Counted from the stretch's first letter, positions 27,032-36,060 are shown. The stretch is 64,000 bases of DNA from CADCTP01 sp963849885 (GCA_963849885.1 CAWKIV010000019.1:248001-312000), one strand, 5' to 3'. Notes: generated by a model not told the origin, from the letters alone. Made by a program: numbers and translations.

Positions 27032-28180
27032 ATGAGACCGGCCGAGCAGCGTCTGCGCGCGGCCCGGGTGGCTGCACGGAGCCGCTCGGGGGCTGATGCA
27101 TCGTTTGACTGGGTCCCAGACGCCGACCGGTCCGCGGCGATAGAACGTGTCCGTGCAGCACGTGAAATGATCTTTCTCGAGTATGACACGGCCAGGCGCC
27201 GATGGTACGAGGACGACGACAATTTGATTTTCGTGTTGGTCGCCGCATTGGGGGTCGCGTTGGCCGTGACGTTCGGCGTGTCGGGTGAAAGAGAGCCATC
27301 GTTTTTCTGGGAGCTGATCGCCGGGACTGTTGCGGCAATCGCCGGCTTTCTCGCCTCGCGGTGGAGCAGCGATGACCCTGACGACGCGAACTCGTTTTTT
27401 CTCACCCTTTTCTTTGCTGCGGTTCTGGGCGTGCTCGGATTCCTTCTGTGGTTGCTTCCGGGTTGGCTGCCCGACGCGGTGTGCTACGGCCTCTGGTCCA
27501 CGGCAGTAGGCACTTTGTTGGGATTCTTGCGAGTCCCGGCCCGCAACTGGCTTTGGGCTCGGAGGCTGAGCAGGGCGCACAAGAAGTATCCGGACTATAC
27601 CGTCACGATCCGCTATGCCGACGCGCTCAAGGCACTTGACCTCTACGTCGCTGAACCGCAAATGCACTTCTGGTCGGTGGTGGAACCCCTCGAACGACTC
27701 GCCGAGGTAATGCCTGCAGGCTGGTCGGACATCGCCTTGCACGGCAGCGATCCGGGCACCGACGCATGGCTCACGCTCGAAACTCGACGTCGCGTGGCTG
27801 CCGTGCGCCAAGCCAAACGCGGACTACTCATGCGATCGACCCCGCCGTGGCTGCTCGCCGATCAGATCGGGCGAGATCTCGGGCATTGGGTACGCGACGA
27901 ATTCGGTCAGATCAGCGCCGAGGACGATATCGACGACCTCGCCCCAGGGGCCCAGCATCCGGTCCGACGCCAGGTCGTCAAGATCGCCGTCCTCACCCCA
28001 CTTGCGCTTGCGCCGCTCGCCATAGTGTGGATCTTGTCGGTGCTTGGAGTGATCGACGAGAGCGAGACGTCAGCCTGGCTGAGGATCGCCATCGCGTGGG
28101 CAATTCTCGGCATCATCGGACTAGTCGACCATGATGCCCGCAACCGACTCACCGCGGCCAAGGAGTTCTTCAATACCTGA
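27032..28180 (+). CDS. multi-pass membrane protein of unknown function
   Basis: 382 aa. A charged N-terminus is followed by paired helices (NLIFVLVAALGVALAVTFGV; ELIAGTVAAIAGFLA; FFLTLFFAAVLGVLGFLLWL), a cytoplasmic domain of about 180 aa (HKKYPDYTVTIRYADALKAL, HFWSVVEPLERLAEVMP, ARNWLWARRL), and two C-terminal helices (LTPLALAPLAIVWILSVLGV; IAIAWAILGIIGLV). Codon use is more AT-tolerant than its neighbours, suggesting later acquisition. No ribosome-binding site is obvious at this ATG. I do not recognise the family. Confidence 0.7.
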   Translation: MRPAEQRLRAARVAARSRSGADASFDWVPDADRSAAIERVRAAREMIFLEYDTARRRWYEDDDNLIFVLVAALGVALAVTFGVSGEREPSFFWELIAGTVAAIAGFLASRWSSDDPDDANSFFLTLFFAAVLGVLGFLLWLLPGWLPDAVCYGLWSTAVGTLLGFLRVPARNWLWARRLSRAHKKYPDYTVTIRYADALKALDLYVAEPQMHFWSVVEPLERLAEVMPAGWSDIALHGSDPGTDAWLTLETRRRVAAVRQAKRGLLMRSTPPWLLADQIGRDLGHWVRDEFGQISAEDDIDDLAPGAQHPVRRQVVKIAVLTPLALAPLAIVWILSVLGVIDESETSAWLRIAIAWAILGIIGLVDHDARNRLTAAKEFFNT

Positions 28181-28530
28181 CCCGAGATCGATCCTGATCC
28201 CGGGCTTCCTCACGCTCCGCCGGGGCGAGCCCGTAGCGGAGACCGGTCTGGAGGTTTAGCTCCTCCGGGCTCAGCTGCCGCTGCTTGGCGGCGGCCAGCT
28301 GTGCGGCGGCTCAACCCGGTTGCCAGCTAGGTAGAGCACGAGGAGACGGACGGAGCACCCGCCAACCACTTGACTTCGTCGCGTTACGTTGCTCATGCCG
28401 CATCCGAGCGCGCCCCAACGCCATGGCGATCAGCGCCGCCCAGCGGAGCGGCTCGCACCCGCCGGCTCGGTCACAAACGTGATGATCCATGCTGATGTAT
28501 GACGGGCAGCTCGTCCAAAGGAGCACACCG
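28181..28530. other. 350-bp region, no complete gene
   Basis: On the minus strand 28195-28310 reads a helical tail (RQLSPEELNLQTGLRYGLAP) with no start, possibly a relic of a deleted gene. The right end carries AAAGGAG, the ribosome-binding site for the next gene. Confidence 0.3.
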
Positions 28531-29166
28531 ATGTCTCGCACGCGTATCCACAACCTGTCCATTTCGCTCGACGGCTTCGCTACCGGGGAGCCCCAGTCTG
28601 CCGGAGCACCCTTCGGCCACGCCGGCGAGCGGCTCCACGAATGGTTGTTCGCCACCCGGTTCTGGACAAAGTCTGGCGGGACCGTCGGTGCCGACAATGC
28701 CTTCGCCGAGCGCCACGAATTCGGCATCGGCGCCGAGATCATGGGCGCCAACAAGTTCGGCCCGCCCGGCTGGCAGGACGATCCGGACTGGACGGGCTGG
28801 TGGGGCCCGAACCCGCCGTTCCACACGCCGACCTTCGTGCTCACCCACCGACCGCGGCCACCGATCGAGATGGAGGGTGGCACCACTTTCCACTTTCTCG
28901 AAGCATCCCCCGCCGAGGCGCTCCAGACCGCGCGTGAAGCAGCCGGCGGCCAGGACGTGCGCATCGGTGGCGGACCGACCGTCGTACGCGACTTCCTTGC
29001 CGCCGGACTCGTCGATCACATGCACCTCGTTCAGGTGCCGATCGTGCTCGGACGCGGGGTCAGGGTCTGGGACGGCCTGGAGGCGCTCGAGAAGGACTAC
29101 GACATCGAGGCGGTCTCAACCCCGAGCGGCGTCACGCACCTGACCTTCACAGCCAAGAGCGAGTGA
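28531..29166 (+). CDS. dihydrofolate reductase-like RibD C-terminal domain protein
   Basis: 211 aa. ATG with AAAGGAG 8 nt upstream. RibD_C/DHFR fold: RIHNLSISLDGFATG, AEIMGANKFGPPGW, FHTPTFVLTHRPRP, GGQDVRIGGGPTVVRDFLAAG, DHMHLVQVPIVLGRGVRVWD. These stand-alone proteins are probable NADPH-dependent reductases of pteridine- or pyrimidine-like substrates. It belongs to a longer subgroup than the two paralogues at 44739 and 55258. Confidence 0.85.
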   Translation: MSRTRIHNLSISLDGFATGEPQSAGAPFGHAGERLHEWLFATRFWTKSGGTVGADNAFAERHEFGIGAEIMGANKFGPPGWQDDPDWTGWWGPNPPFHTPTFVLTHRPRPPIEMEGGTTFHFLEASPAEALQTAREAAGGQDVRIGGGPTVVRDFLAAGLVDHMHLVQVPIVLGRGVRVWDGLEALEKDYDIEAVSTPSGVTHLTFTAKSE

Positions 29167-29248
29167 GTGCGCTAACAGGCCCGGTTGCTATCTCTCGGCT
29201 CGTACCGCATCGCCACCGCGCCCGAGCTGAACTCCAGCCGGCGATCGG

Positions 29249-29322
29249 CGTGAACGTCCGCTCATCAGCGGAGTCGTTTTGCGTCAAGCTTCGGGGTCGG
29301 CGCCTCGCCGGTCGTCGGTCCC
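29249..29322 (+). repeat. ~75-bp repeat, copy 1 (second copy at 54555-54627)
   Basis: Shares CGCTCATCAGCG, GTCAAGCT, GTCGG.GCCTCGCC and GTCGTCGGTCCC with the copy just beyond the IS30 element; roughly 80% identical by eye, same orientation. Non-coding. Confidence 0.6.
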
Positions 29323-29652
29323 TGCATAGCTGAATGGGGTTGATTCCCGGCAGCGTGTGATCGGGTTGGCCAGACGACGGGCGGGGCTGCCCATGATGTG
29401 CGTCGAGATCAGCGTGTCTCTATGCCGCAGAGGGCTCGCCCCGACCGCCAGCTTGATGCGCCGCGAGCCCAGGTCAGGCAGCGGCGTCGGCTGGTTGGGG
29501 TCGTGCTCGGTGGCCGTGGGTGGCGATGGCGGGGTCCCAGGTCTGGCCGGTGGTGATCACCGCGTGTAGGTGCCGCAGGATCGCCGCGGCGACAGCCGCC
29601 GTCGATTGCCGGGCGCCTTCTCCTCGCCGCCCGTCGTGCGCTTCCGGCGAGG
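29323..29652 (-). other. 330-bp non-coding stretch, possibly a mobile-element relic
   Basis: The minus strand reads a short transposase-tail-like stretch (AVAAAILRHLHAVITTGQ, then TWDPAIATHG) with stops on either side. It lies between the repeat copy and the DUF3152 pseudogene. The similarity is weak, so no family is assigned. Confidence 0.25.
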
Positions 29653-30300
29653 TCAGCCGGTCGTTCGGGGGTGCCGGGCCGCCATCGCGGCCCGTTCCGG
29701 CGCCGTCGGCCAGGGGGTGGGGCGGCAGCCCTGCAGCGCGATCGACTGCGCTGCATCAGCGGCGCGGTGTCGCCGGCCCTGGGACACAGGCGGTGGGACA
29801 GGCCCAGCCAGTGCCCGGTCTCGTGGTTGAGCACCATCGCCTTGTAGCTCGGGAGGTCGCCGGCGAGCACACCGGACGGCGAGCCGGACAGCCAACGCGC
29901 CTCGTTGACGACGACGTTGCGGCCGTTGCGGCAACTCCACGTCCGGTCGCACGCCGAGCCGAGCGCCGCTACCCGCTCCGGGTCGCAATCCACAAGGCGA
30001 AGTCGCCGACGGCCGGGACCTGGCGGAACGCGATCCGACCGCCGAGGGTCCAGCCCCGCGGGTCGCCGTAAACCTGCCGGGCCGCCGCCCCGAATTCCCC
30101 GAGGTTCCTGCGAAGCGGGCCGGCGGAGGCACGGAATAGGTGATCGGCCGGGCGCTCGGCAGCGAGGATTGCACTCCGCTGAAGTTCTGGGTCGCCGTCG
30201 CGGGCGACGACTACCTGCAGCTCGACCGACGTCGTGGTCACCGGCCGGCACGTGCCAGGGCACGCCTACCCGCCCCTGGCCGCTGGTCGCGAAGCCCCGC
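29653..30300 (-). pseudogene. DUF3152-type putative zinc metalloprotease, frameshifted
   Basis: Read across frames it gives DPRGWTLGGRIAFRQV, GDFALWIAT, ERVAALGSACDRTWSC, NVVVNEARWLSG, LPSYKAMVLNHETGHWLGLS then HRLCPRAGDTAPLMQ and a final ALQGCRPTPWP. This is the DUF3152 order, with a metzincin-like HExxHxxGxxH. The frame changes near 30237, 29977 and 29745; restoring one C near 29977 rebuilds ATPERVAAL. The N-terminal signal region is not recognisable. A remnant of a secreted protein. Confidence 0.65.
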
Positions 30301-30464
30301 GCCCGGGCCACCTCCATGCGGATCGGGCTCATGTCGATGGTTGATCGGTATCGCGCGGTGATCCTTCTCGGTAGCCTTGCCGAGGCCATCGTGGCCATCG
30401 AGGAGGGCCGGAGGAGTCGGCGCGATCGGACGATCGGCTCGCGCTCTTCCGGTGAGGAGGTGCC

Positions 30465-30899
30465 GTGCGGCTCGATCATCTCTGCGATGTCGAATGGCGC
30501 TACACGCTGATGAAGACCATCGAGCCATCAGGTGCCGGAGACGGCCGCGTCTACGGTCAGGGTACGGGCACGTTCACTGGACGGCTGTCCGGTATCGCTG
30601 AGTGGTCGAACTTCCCGCGACTCCACCGTGGCTTCGCCATGCCGGACGCCCGAGGAGCGATCGACGTGGGAGACCAGGCGTTCGTGCTGTTCGCGTTGAC
30701 GGGCCTGTCCGATCTGACCGATGGTGCCGGCGTCCATGTCATGACCTTCATGACCGAGCACGAGCCCTACGCCTGGCTGAACGACGTGATCGCCGTCGGC
30801 GAGGGAAGCATCGACCAGGCGGCCGGAGCCCTCTCGATGCGCTACTACTCCTGTCACGTGGAGCACAGGCCGAGCCTGATCGCCGACGAGACGGGATGA
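30465..30899 (+). CDS. DUF3237-family protein
   Basis: 144 aa. GTG start with GAGGAGG 4 nt upstream. It shares the beta-barrel-like DUF3237 layout with the protein at 36144-36587: L.HLCDVEWRYT, GRVYGQGTGTFTGRLSG, HVMTFMTEHEPYAWLNDVIA, MRYYSCHVEH. Biochemical role unknown. It stands alone with no operon partner. Confidence 0.65.
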   Translation: MRLDHLCDVEWRYTLMKTIEPSGAGDGRVYGQGTGTFTGRLSGIAEWSNFPRLHRGFAMPDARGAIDVGDQAFVLFALTGLSDLTDGAGVHVMTFMTEHEPYAWLNDVIAVGEGSIDQAAGALSMRYYSCHVEHRPSLIADETG

Positions 30900-31013
30900 C
30901 CACGGTCCCGTGGTGTCCACCCGTATCTGGGTCGACGCAGGGCAGAGGCTCAGCGCAAGCAGCCGATGAGGGTGCATTCCCGAGGGTGGCGGGGGACGGC
31001 CGCTGGGCGAGGT

Positions 31014-31625
31014 CTATCCGTGGTGCCGCAGTCGGTACCAGGTCGGTGCTGCCCGTCGCAGAGGCTTGGGCATGCCGGCGGTGACGGCAGTTTCGGAGTC
31101 GATGATGCGCCAGTGCGGGTAGGCCCGGCCGATGTCGGCGGGTCCGGCGCCGCGGGGTAGTGGGCGTGGGGTGGCGCCGGGGGTGAAGGCGAGCATCAGC
31201 AGCGTGGCCGCGGGCTGTGCCAGTGCGGTCACCGACCGGCCCATGGCTGATCGTTGCCGGTCCGATAGTCCATGGAAGCAGCCGACGTCGAGGAAGAAGT
31301 CGATGCCGCTGCCGACCTCGGCGGCGTCGAGCGCGGTGACGTCGGCTTGGACGAACTCGGCGCTCACGTGTTGGCTGTCGGCGCGGCGGCGCGCCCGGCG
31401 CAGCGCCGCTTGGACCTGGTCGATGCCGCTGGCCTTCCATCCCCGCGCGGCGAGCGCGACGGTGTGCGCTCCCGAGCCGCAGCCAAGGTCGAGGACCCGG
31501 CCGGGTCCTCCGTGCTCGGCTTCCTCCCGGCTGTAGAGCCGGTCCAGGCCGTCCGGGTCGGCGTCGGCCGCCCGCTCCCACGGGGTGACGCCGATGGCGT
31601 ACGCGAGTGCGTATCCCAGGGACAT
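31014..31625 (-). CDS. class I SAM-dependent methyltransferase
   Basis: 203 aa. ATG with GGAGG 6 nt upstream. SAM motif I RVLDLGCGSGAHTVALAARG, acidic motif SGIDQVQAALRRAR, AEFVQADVTALDA, IDFFLDVGCFHGL, and a C-terminal WRIIDSETAV. Resembles small thiol- or tellurite-type (TehB-like) methyltransferases. Divergent from the TetR gene 58 bp away, which probably regulates it. Confidence 0.85.
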   Translation of the reverse strand: MSLGYALAYAIGVTPWERAADADPDGLDRLYSREEAEHGGPGRVLDLGCGSGAHTVALAARGWKASGIDQVQAALRRARRRADSQHVSAEFVQADVTALDAAEVGSGIDFFLDVGCFHGLSDRQRSAMGRSVTALAQPAATLLMLAFTPGATPRPLPRGAGPADIGRAYPHWRIIDSETAVTAGMPKPLRRAAPTWYRLRHHG

Positions 31626-31670
31626 GACCGCCCTCCATTTCGATCGTGTAGAGCTTGAACGAATAGGGCC

Positions 31671-31676
31671 TAGACT
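31671..31676 (+). promoter_or_regulatory. -10 box of a leaderless TetR transcript
   Basis: TAGACT lies 7 nt before the GTG at 31684, with no ribosome-binding site. The same hexamer precedes the beta-lactamase-family gene at 47049. Confidence 0.45.
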
Positions 31677-31683
31677 CCTCCTC

Positions 31684-32331
31684 GTGGCGGAGGGCGTCAA
31701 GAGACGGTCCTATGACTCGACCCGTCGGCGGGCGGCCGCGCAGCAGCGACGGAGCCGGATCCTGCAGGCCGCTGCCGAGCTGTTCCTCTCCGAGGGCTAC
31801 CCGCGCACCACCGTCGCCGCGATCGCCCAGCGGGCCGACGTCTCCGAGGACCTGGTCTTCCTGCTCTTCACCAGCAAACGCGGCGTTCTCAAGGAGGTCA
31901 TGGACGTCGCCATCGGCGGAGACGACGAGGACATCCCCCTGCTCGAACGAGAAGGGCCGCAGGCTGTCCAGGCCGCGACCGACCAGTGGGAGCAACTGCG
32001 GCTGTTCGCCGCCGGCATCACCAGCCAGCTGGACCGGGTCCGGCCGTTCAACGACCTGGTACGCAGCGCAGCCGCGGTCGAGCCGGAGATCACCGCCCTC
32101 CAGGACGACCTGCACCTGCGCCAGCGCCGCTTCGCGATGCGCATGGTCGCCACCTGGGTTGCCGCGAACGGGCCGCTGCGCAACGAGATGAGCGTCGAAG
32201 CGGCCGCGGCGGTCCTCTGGACCCTTGCCAGCCCGGACGTGTACCGCATGCTCACCGTGCACTGGTCCTGGAGCCGCGGGCAGTACGAGGATTGGCTACG
32301 AGAGACACTTATCGCAGCTCTGCTGCCTTGA
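31684..32331 (+). CDS. TetR-family transcriptional regulator
   Basis: 215 aa from GTG 31684. The N-terminal helix-turn-helix reads RILQAAAELFLSEGYPRTTV then AAIAQRADVSEDLVFLLF and TSKRGVLKEVMD. The C-terminal ligand domain is all-helical (RPFNDLVRSAAAVEP, AAAVLWTLASPDVYRML, GQYEDWLRETLIAALLP). Head to head with a methyltransferase gene. Confidence 0.9.
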   Translation: MAEGVKRRSYDSTRRRAAAQQRRSRILQAAAELFLSEGYPRTTVAAIAQRADVSEDLVFLLFTSKRGVLKEVMDVAIGGDDEDIPLLEREGPQAVQAATDQWEQLRLFAAGITSQLDRVRPFNDLVRSAAAVEPEITALQDDLHLRQRRFAMRMVATWVAANGPLRNEMSVEAAAAVLWTLASPDVYRMLTVHWSWSRGQYEDWLRETLIAALLP

Positions 32332-32509
32332 GGCCGGCGCTCGACAACATCCGCCTCTGCCGCGGGTTGCGCATCGCCACGCGCCCACCACCGGCGGTGT
32401 GGATGGGGCAGCGGGAGGAGGATGACGGATCTCCAGTTCCGGCTGGTCCGGGCGTCGGTACGGCGGCCGCGGAGCGGACGGATCGACCCCCACGGTGCGG
32501 AGGACCGCG

Positions 32510-32917
32510 ATGAATCGGAAAGCCGTGCACGCCGACCAGGCCCCGGCCGCTCTCGGTCCGTACAGCCAGGCGATCGTCGCCCAGGGCTTCGTGTTCTGCT
32601 CGGGTACGGCAGGAATCGATCCGGCGTCGGGCGTGGCTCCGGAGGGGATTGAAGCCCAGACCGAGCAGGCTCTGCGGAACCTGGCGGCAGTCCTGGAAGC
32701 CGCCGGGACGTCAATGGACGGCCTCGTCAAGACCACCATCTTCGATTCGGACGTGAGCGACTTCGCGAAGCTCAACGAGGTCTACGCCCGGCACATGCCC
32801 GATCCTCCGCCGGCGAGGTCTGCGCCGGCCAACTCCAGGCTTCCCCGCGGCTTGCTGGTCTCGATCGACGCCATCGCGGTGCTGACCGCCGGCGGCAGTG
32901 TCAACACTCCTCGCTGA
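32510..32917 (+). CDS. RidA/YjgF-family enamine/imine deaminase
   Basis: 135 aa. ATG with GGAGG 6 nt upstream. Family motifs: APAALGPYSQAIVAQGFVFCSG, IEAQTEQALRNLAAVLEAAG, VKTTIFDSDVSDFAKLNEVY. The usual Arg before the C-terminal strand lies in the segment PPPARSAPANSRLPRG, and the end is VSIDAIAVL. RidA hydrolyses reactive enamines from PLP enzymes. Slightly divergent around the conserved tail, but complete. Confidence 0.88.
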   Translation: MNRKAVHADQAPAALGPYSQAIVAQGFVFCSGTAGIDPASGVAPEGIEAQTEQALRNLAAVLEAAGTSMDGLVKTTIFDSDVSDFAKLNEVYARHMPDPPPARSAPANSRLPRGLLVSIDAIAVLTAGGSVNTPR

Positions 32918-33061
32918 GGATCAGCCCAGGCCGGCGGTATCGGCCTGACTCACGGCGCTGCCACGAACCCCGCCAAGACGACCTGGGCCGTCCTCTTTCG
33001 CGCGGCTCGACGCACTCATCTCCCGCGGAGCGCGCCGGGCGCGCGACCATGCGCTAGTCGC

Positions 33062-33454
33062 GTGCTCATGCCGGGCGAGGGTTGCTTCGATGGTTGGACG
33101 AGCTGGTGGCGGCCGGCTTGTCCGCGACATGCTCGGCAGGTGCGGCGACCCGGGCGTGATGAGCTGGCACGGCAGATGCAGGCGTGGTTCGACAGGACCG
33201 AACCGGAGGAACGCGGGCCGGCCGGGGAGGTCGTACTCCTCGGTATGATCGCTGCTCCCATCCAGCTATGCACCGTCGTAGTAGTCGGCGTGGCGCTCCT
33301 TCGGCGGCTGCAGGCTCGCCGCGCTGGCCGCCTACAGCGGCTTCTTGTTGTCGGCGTCGTCGTAGTCCAGGCGATGCTGCAACTCACGCGACGGGCCGTG
33401 ATGCGGCGGTTGTACCGGGCGTTGGCCGATGTCGAGAGTCAGCCCGCACGTTGA
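33062..33454 (+). CDS. possible small membrane protein
   Basis: 130 aa as opened from ATG 33062, which lacks a ribosome-binding site. The first 35 residues look non-native (WWRPACPRHARQVRRPGR); from DELARQMQAWFDRTEPEERG onward the protein looks real, with two hydrophobic segments (VVLLGMIAAPIQLCTVVVVG; LLVVGVVVVQAMLQL) and a basic linker. May be frameshifted or start later. No family recognised. Confidence 0.35.
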   Translation: MLMPGEGCFDGWTSWWRPACPRHARQVRRPGRDELARQMQAWFDRTEPEERGPAGEVVLLGMIAAPIQLCTVVVVGVALLRRLQARRAGRLQRLLVVGVVVVQAMLQLTRRAVMRRLYRALADVESQPAR

Positions 33455-33589
33455 ACGTCCCGGCACTTATCGGACGTGCGCCGGCGCCCGCACATACCGC
33501 AATGCGCGCTCCGCGCGGCTGCCTGCGGGCACCGCGATGCGGGGGACCACCGTCAAGCTCGGCTCCGGCGGTGTCGATCACCCAGGCCT

Positions 33590-33910
33590 TCAGCCGGCTC
33601 CCGCACCCCGGTAGGAAGCCCCGAGCTCAGTCGCATCGGGCGCCGCGATTCCGGCGCGCAGGCGTTCGAACTCGGCCTCGGTGATCACGCCGGCCCCGTG
33701 GAGCTCCGTCAGCTTCCGTAGAGTCTCCGCGGGGTCGGATGGGCCGGCCGCGGCCTGTCGCCTGGACGAGGCGGAAACCTTCGCAGGGATCGCTGAGCGC
33801 ACCTGCTGCTCCGCCCAGCGCCCGCCCTGACGCGTCGCGAGCCACGCATGGATCCTGTCCGGGTCGCCCGTGACCGCAGCGGTGCGGAACATCTGCGTGA
33901 GAAGGGCCAC
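33590..33910 (-). CDS. SHOCT-domain protein
   Basis: 106 aa. GTG start preceded at 6 nt by TAGAGT, so probably leaderless. N-terminal MFRTAAVTGDPDRIHAWLAT, an acidic/Ala linker, then a C-terminal SHOCT motif DPAETLRKLTELHGAGVITE followed by AEFERLRAGI. SHOCT domains are short helical oligomerisation modules of unclear role. Confidence 0.72.
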   Translation of the reverse strand: MALLTQMFRTAAVTGDPDRIHAWLATRQGGRWAEQQVRSAIPAKVSASSRRQAAAGPSDPAETLRKLTELHGAGVITEAEFERLRAGIAAPDATELGASYRGAGAG

Positions 33911-34022
33911 GGCGCGACTCTAGCCCTGGCGCTTCATGATCGTCGGCGAGGAGCGAGGGGACGCGACCCCGCATAACGCCGGTCTCCACGAGCAGAGAGG
34001 ATCGCCAGAGTATCTTCCGATC

Positions 34023-34550
34023 ATGCTCAACGGTGCCGTAGTAACGGTAGCCACTGACGGTGGAATGCTGGCGCTGTGGCGGGGATCAGCCTTCGCTGAC
34101 GTCGACGGGTACGAGGCATGGGAAGAGCGGGTCAACGAACGGCTCGCCGAGGCGATCCAGTCGGGTGAGCTGGTCCCCGTTGGCCTCCGAGGTGACGGAG
34201 CATTCGGCGTGCGCGTCGCGGTGGCCCCCGACGCCGCGACAGAGCGCGAGCTCCGCTACACCGTTGTGACCAGCGAGCCTTACCTTCTCGTGGCTGATGG
34301 CGGCGCCATCTTCCTGAGCGGAATCGAGGCTGTCGGCAATGCGCAGTCGAGCCCGGTGACACTGTCGCTTGCTCAAGGGCGTTACGCCGTCCGGGCGTCG
34401 ATTGTGGCCTGGGACGAGGAACCTGGCGGGCGTGGTCCGGACGGTCTACCGACACCGAACGCACTGCCAGACTTCCTCGTGCTCATCGCGCTGAGTGATG
34501 GGTCCGAGGCATTCCGAACGACGGAGATTGCCTTCGACCCACCCGGCTAA
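34023..34550 (+). CDS. hypothetical protein, 175 aa
   Basis: ATG 34023 chosen because the protein-like sequence begins there (MLNGAVVTVATDGGMLALWR); no clear ribosome-binding site. Beta-rich with balanced composition: LRYTVVTSEPYLLVADGGAI, SSPVTLSLAQGRYAVRASIV, LPDFLVLIALSDG. No signal peptide or known motif. Small beta proteins of this kind include immunity proteins, but nothing here proves that. Confidence 0.6.
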   Translation: MLNGAVVTVATDGGMLALWRGSAFADVDGYEAWEERVNERLAEAIQSGELVPVGLRGDGAFGVRVAVAPDAATERELRYTVVTSEPYLLVADGGAIFLSGIEAVGNAQSSPVTLSLAQGRYAVRASIVAWDEEPGGRGPDGLPTPNALPDFLVLIALSDGSEAFRTTEIAFDPPG

Positions 34551-34576
34551 GCCGTACACAACACCGCACTCTCGTG

Positions 34577-34608
34577 CCGCGCTGCGCGCGGGACGCGCGA
34601 CTTTGCCG
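34577..34608 (+). repeat. short GC-rich intergenic repeat, copy 1
   Basis: CCGCGCTGCGCGCGGGACGC then GCGACTTTGCCG; related copies at 36061-36085 and 48115-48144. It can fold through GCGCG...CGCGC. Confidence 0.45.
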
Positions 34609-34674
34609 GACTGCGCGCTCCATGAAACACGCCGCAGGTGGCGGGCGTAGGTGCTCTGGGAGTAGAACGACGCT

Positions 34675-35301
34675 GTGGCAGCCAAGCTGGGGCGTGGCTC
34701 AGGAGCGCGGGCAGTCGTACTGCTGCTGGCGACCGCAGTAGTGGGAGCCGCAGTGCTCTGGCTTCTGCCGGCGGCGCTCGTCTCCTCCGGCGCCATGACC
34801 CCTGTGGAGCGGGCGAAGGCCACGAACGACGTGCGTGTGCCACTGGTTGCCTTTCTCGTCGCGGTCGGTGCCGCGGGGACTTTGTGGTTCACCGCCCGCA
34901 CATACCTGCTAAATCGAGAGGGCCAGGTCACCGACCGCTACACCAAGGCGGTCGGGCAACTCGGCGACGAGAGCGCACCGGTGCGTATCGGCGGCGTCTA
35001 CGCCCTGGAGCGAATCGGCGCTGACTCCACGAGGGACCGCAGCACCGTCATCTACGTGCTCGGCGCGTTCGTCAGGGAGCGTTCGAAGGTGATGCGGGAG
35101 CGGCAGGACGAACCGGCCGAGGACGTGAAGGCCGCCCTGCGGGTGGTCGGTCGGCTCCTCGTCGGCACCGACGTGGTGCTCGACCTGCGGGACGCCGACC
35201 TGCGAGGGGCCTATCTGGGGGATCTACCGGCCGACCGGGTGGTGCTCGACGGGGCCAGGCTCGACGGCGCCCGGCTGCCTCCGCCGCTCAGGAGAGAGTG
35301 A
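34675..35301 (+). CDS. two-helix membrane protein with pentapeptide-like C-terminus
   Basis: 208 aa, GTG start. Helix 1 AVVLLLATAVVGAAVLWLLP, helix 2 VPLVAFLVAVGAAGTLWFTA, then a cytoplasmic domain (QVTDRYTKAVGQLGDESAPV followed by RIGGVYALERIGADST) seen in actinobacterial pentapeptide-repeat membrane proteins. The tail DLRDADLRGAYLGDL...LDGARLDGARL contains A(D/R)L-type pentapeptides but ends after only about four repeats, so the repeat domain may be truncated. Overlaps the convergent gene by 14 bp. Function unknown. Confidence 0.72.
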   Translation: MAAKLGRGSGARAVVLLLATAVVGAAVLWLLPAALVSSGAMTPVERAKATNDVRVPLVAFLVAVGAAGTLWFTARTYLLNREGQVTDRYTKAVGQLGDESAPVRIGGVYALERIGADSTRDRSTVIYVLGAFVRERSKVMRERQDEPAEDVKAALRVVGRLLVGTDVVLDLRDADLRGAYLGDLPADRVVLDGARLDGARLPPPLRRE

Positions 35302-35929
35302 CCGGCCGACGGGCGAGGCGTGCATAGGTCAGGACGAGGTCGGAGAGCTCGCTGGCGAACCGCTCCAGTCGCCCGGTCAAGCTCGCCGAGTCGACCTTGA
35401 ACCGGAGGCGCCGCTCCTCCGCGGCATTGAGGTCGGACCGGTCCAATTGGTCTTCAACGTCTCGGACGAACGCATCGATCTGACCGACCACAGTCTCGTG
35501 GATGAAGGCGACCATGTCTGCGTCGGCGTCTGCCAGCTCATAGAACGCTGCCTCGGACGTCGCACGCTTCTCGGCGTCGTCCGGGAACAGGGTGGGTATG
35601 TCGCCTTTGATATTCCGCTCGTAGATGAGAAAGATGTCCCCACAGCTGTACTTCATGTCGTGGAAGCCCGGGCCGGCCTTCGTCGTGCGATACTCCTCGA
35701 GAAGGGAGAGGAATCGGGACCGCGCGTCTCGACCGCGGAAATCGAAGAGCAGGAAGCGGTGCAGCCACCGAGTCATGTTCTCATTCGCCTTCAACAGCTT
35801 GCCGGCGATGATGTAGAGATCCTCGGCCGCCCCCGGACGGTCAGCGAGAGCGGGCACACCGGAAATCCGACGAGCCACGCCGATGAAGTGATCGATACTG
35901 TCCAGTGCATGTTGCGAGTCCGACGACAT
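35288..35929 (-). CDS. hypothetical protein, 213 aa
   Basis: ATG 35929 with GGGTGG-like upstream sequence; a start at 36004 would add 25 residues. All-helical and charged, no membrane segment: DSIDHFIGVARRISG, AGKLLKANENMTRWLHRFLL, LSLLEEYRTTKAGPGFHDMK, DMVAFIHETVVGQIDAFVRD, RLERFASELSDLVLTYARLA. Lower GC than its neighbours, suggesting acquisition. Unrecognised. Confidence 0.65.
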   Translation of the reverse strand: MSSDSQHALDSIDHFIGVARRISGVPALADRPGAAEDLYIIAGKLLKANENMTRWLHRFLLFDFRGRDARSRFLSLLEEYRTTKAGPGFHDMKYSCGDIFLIYERNIKGDIPTLFPDDAEKRATSEAAFYELADADADMVAFIHETVVGQIDAFVRDVEDQLDRSDLNAAEERRLRFKVDSASLTGRLERFASELSDLVLTYARLARRPVTLS

Positions 35930-36060
35930 GACATCCACCCCCGGAGTGAGATTCTGCCGAGTCTGCGCTTCGCGGCGCTGGCCGACAAGCCCGTCCACGT
36001 CCATTGCGTCACGACGACGGACATCGAGCTAGGCGGACTGATGGACCTACGGCCAGCGGC

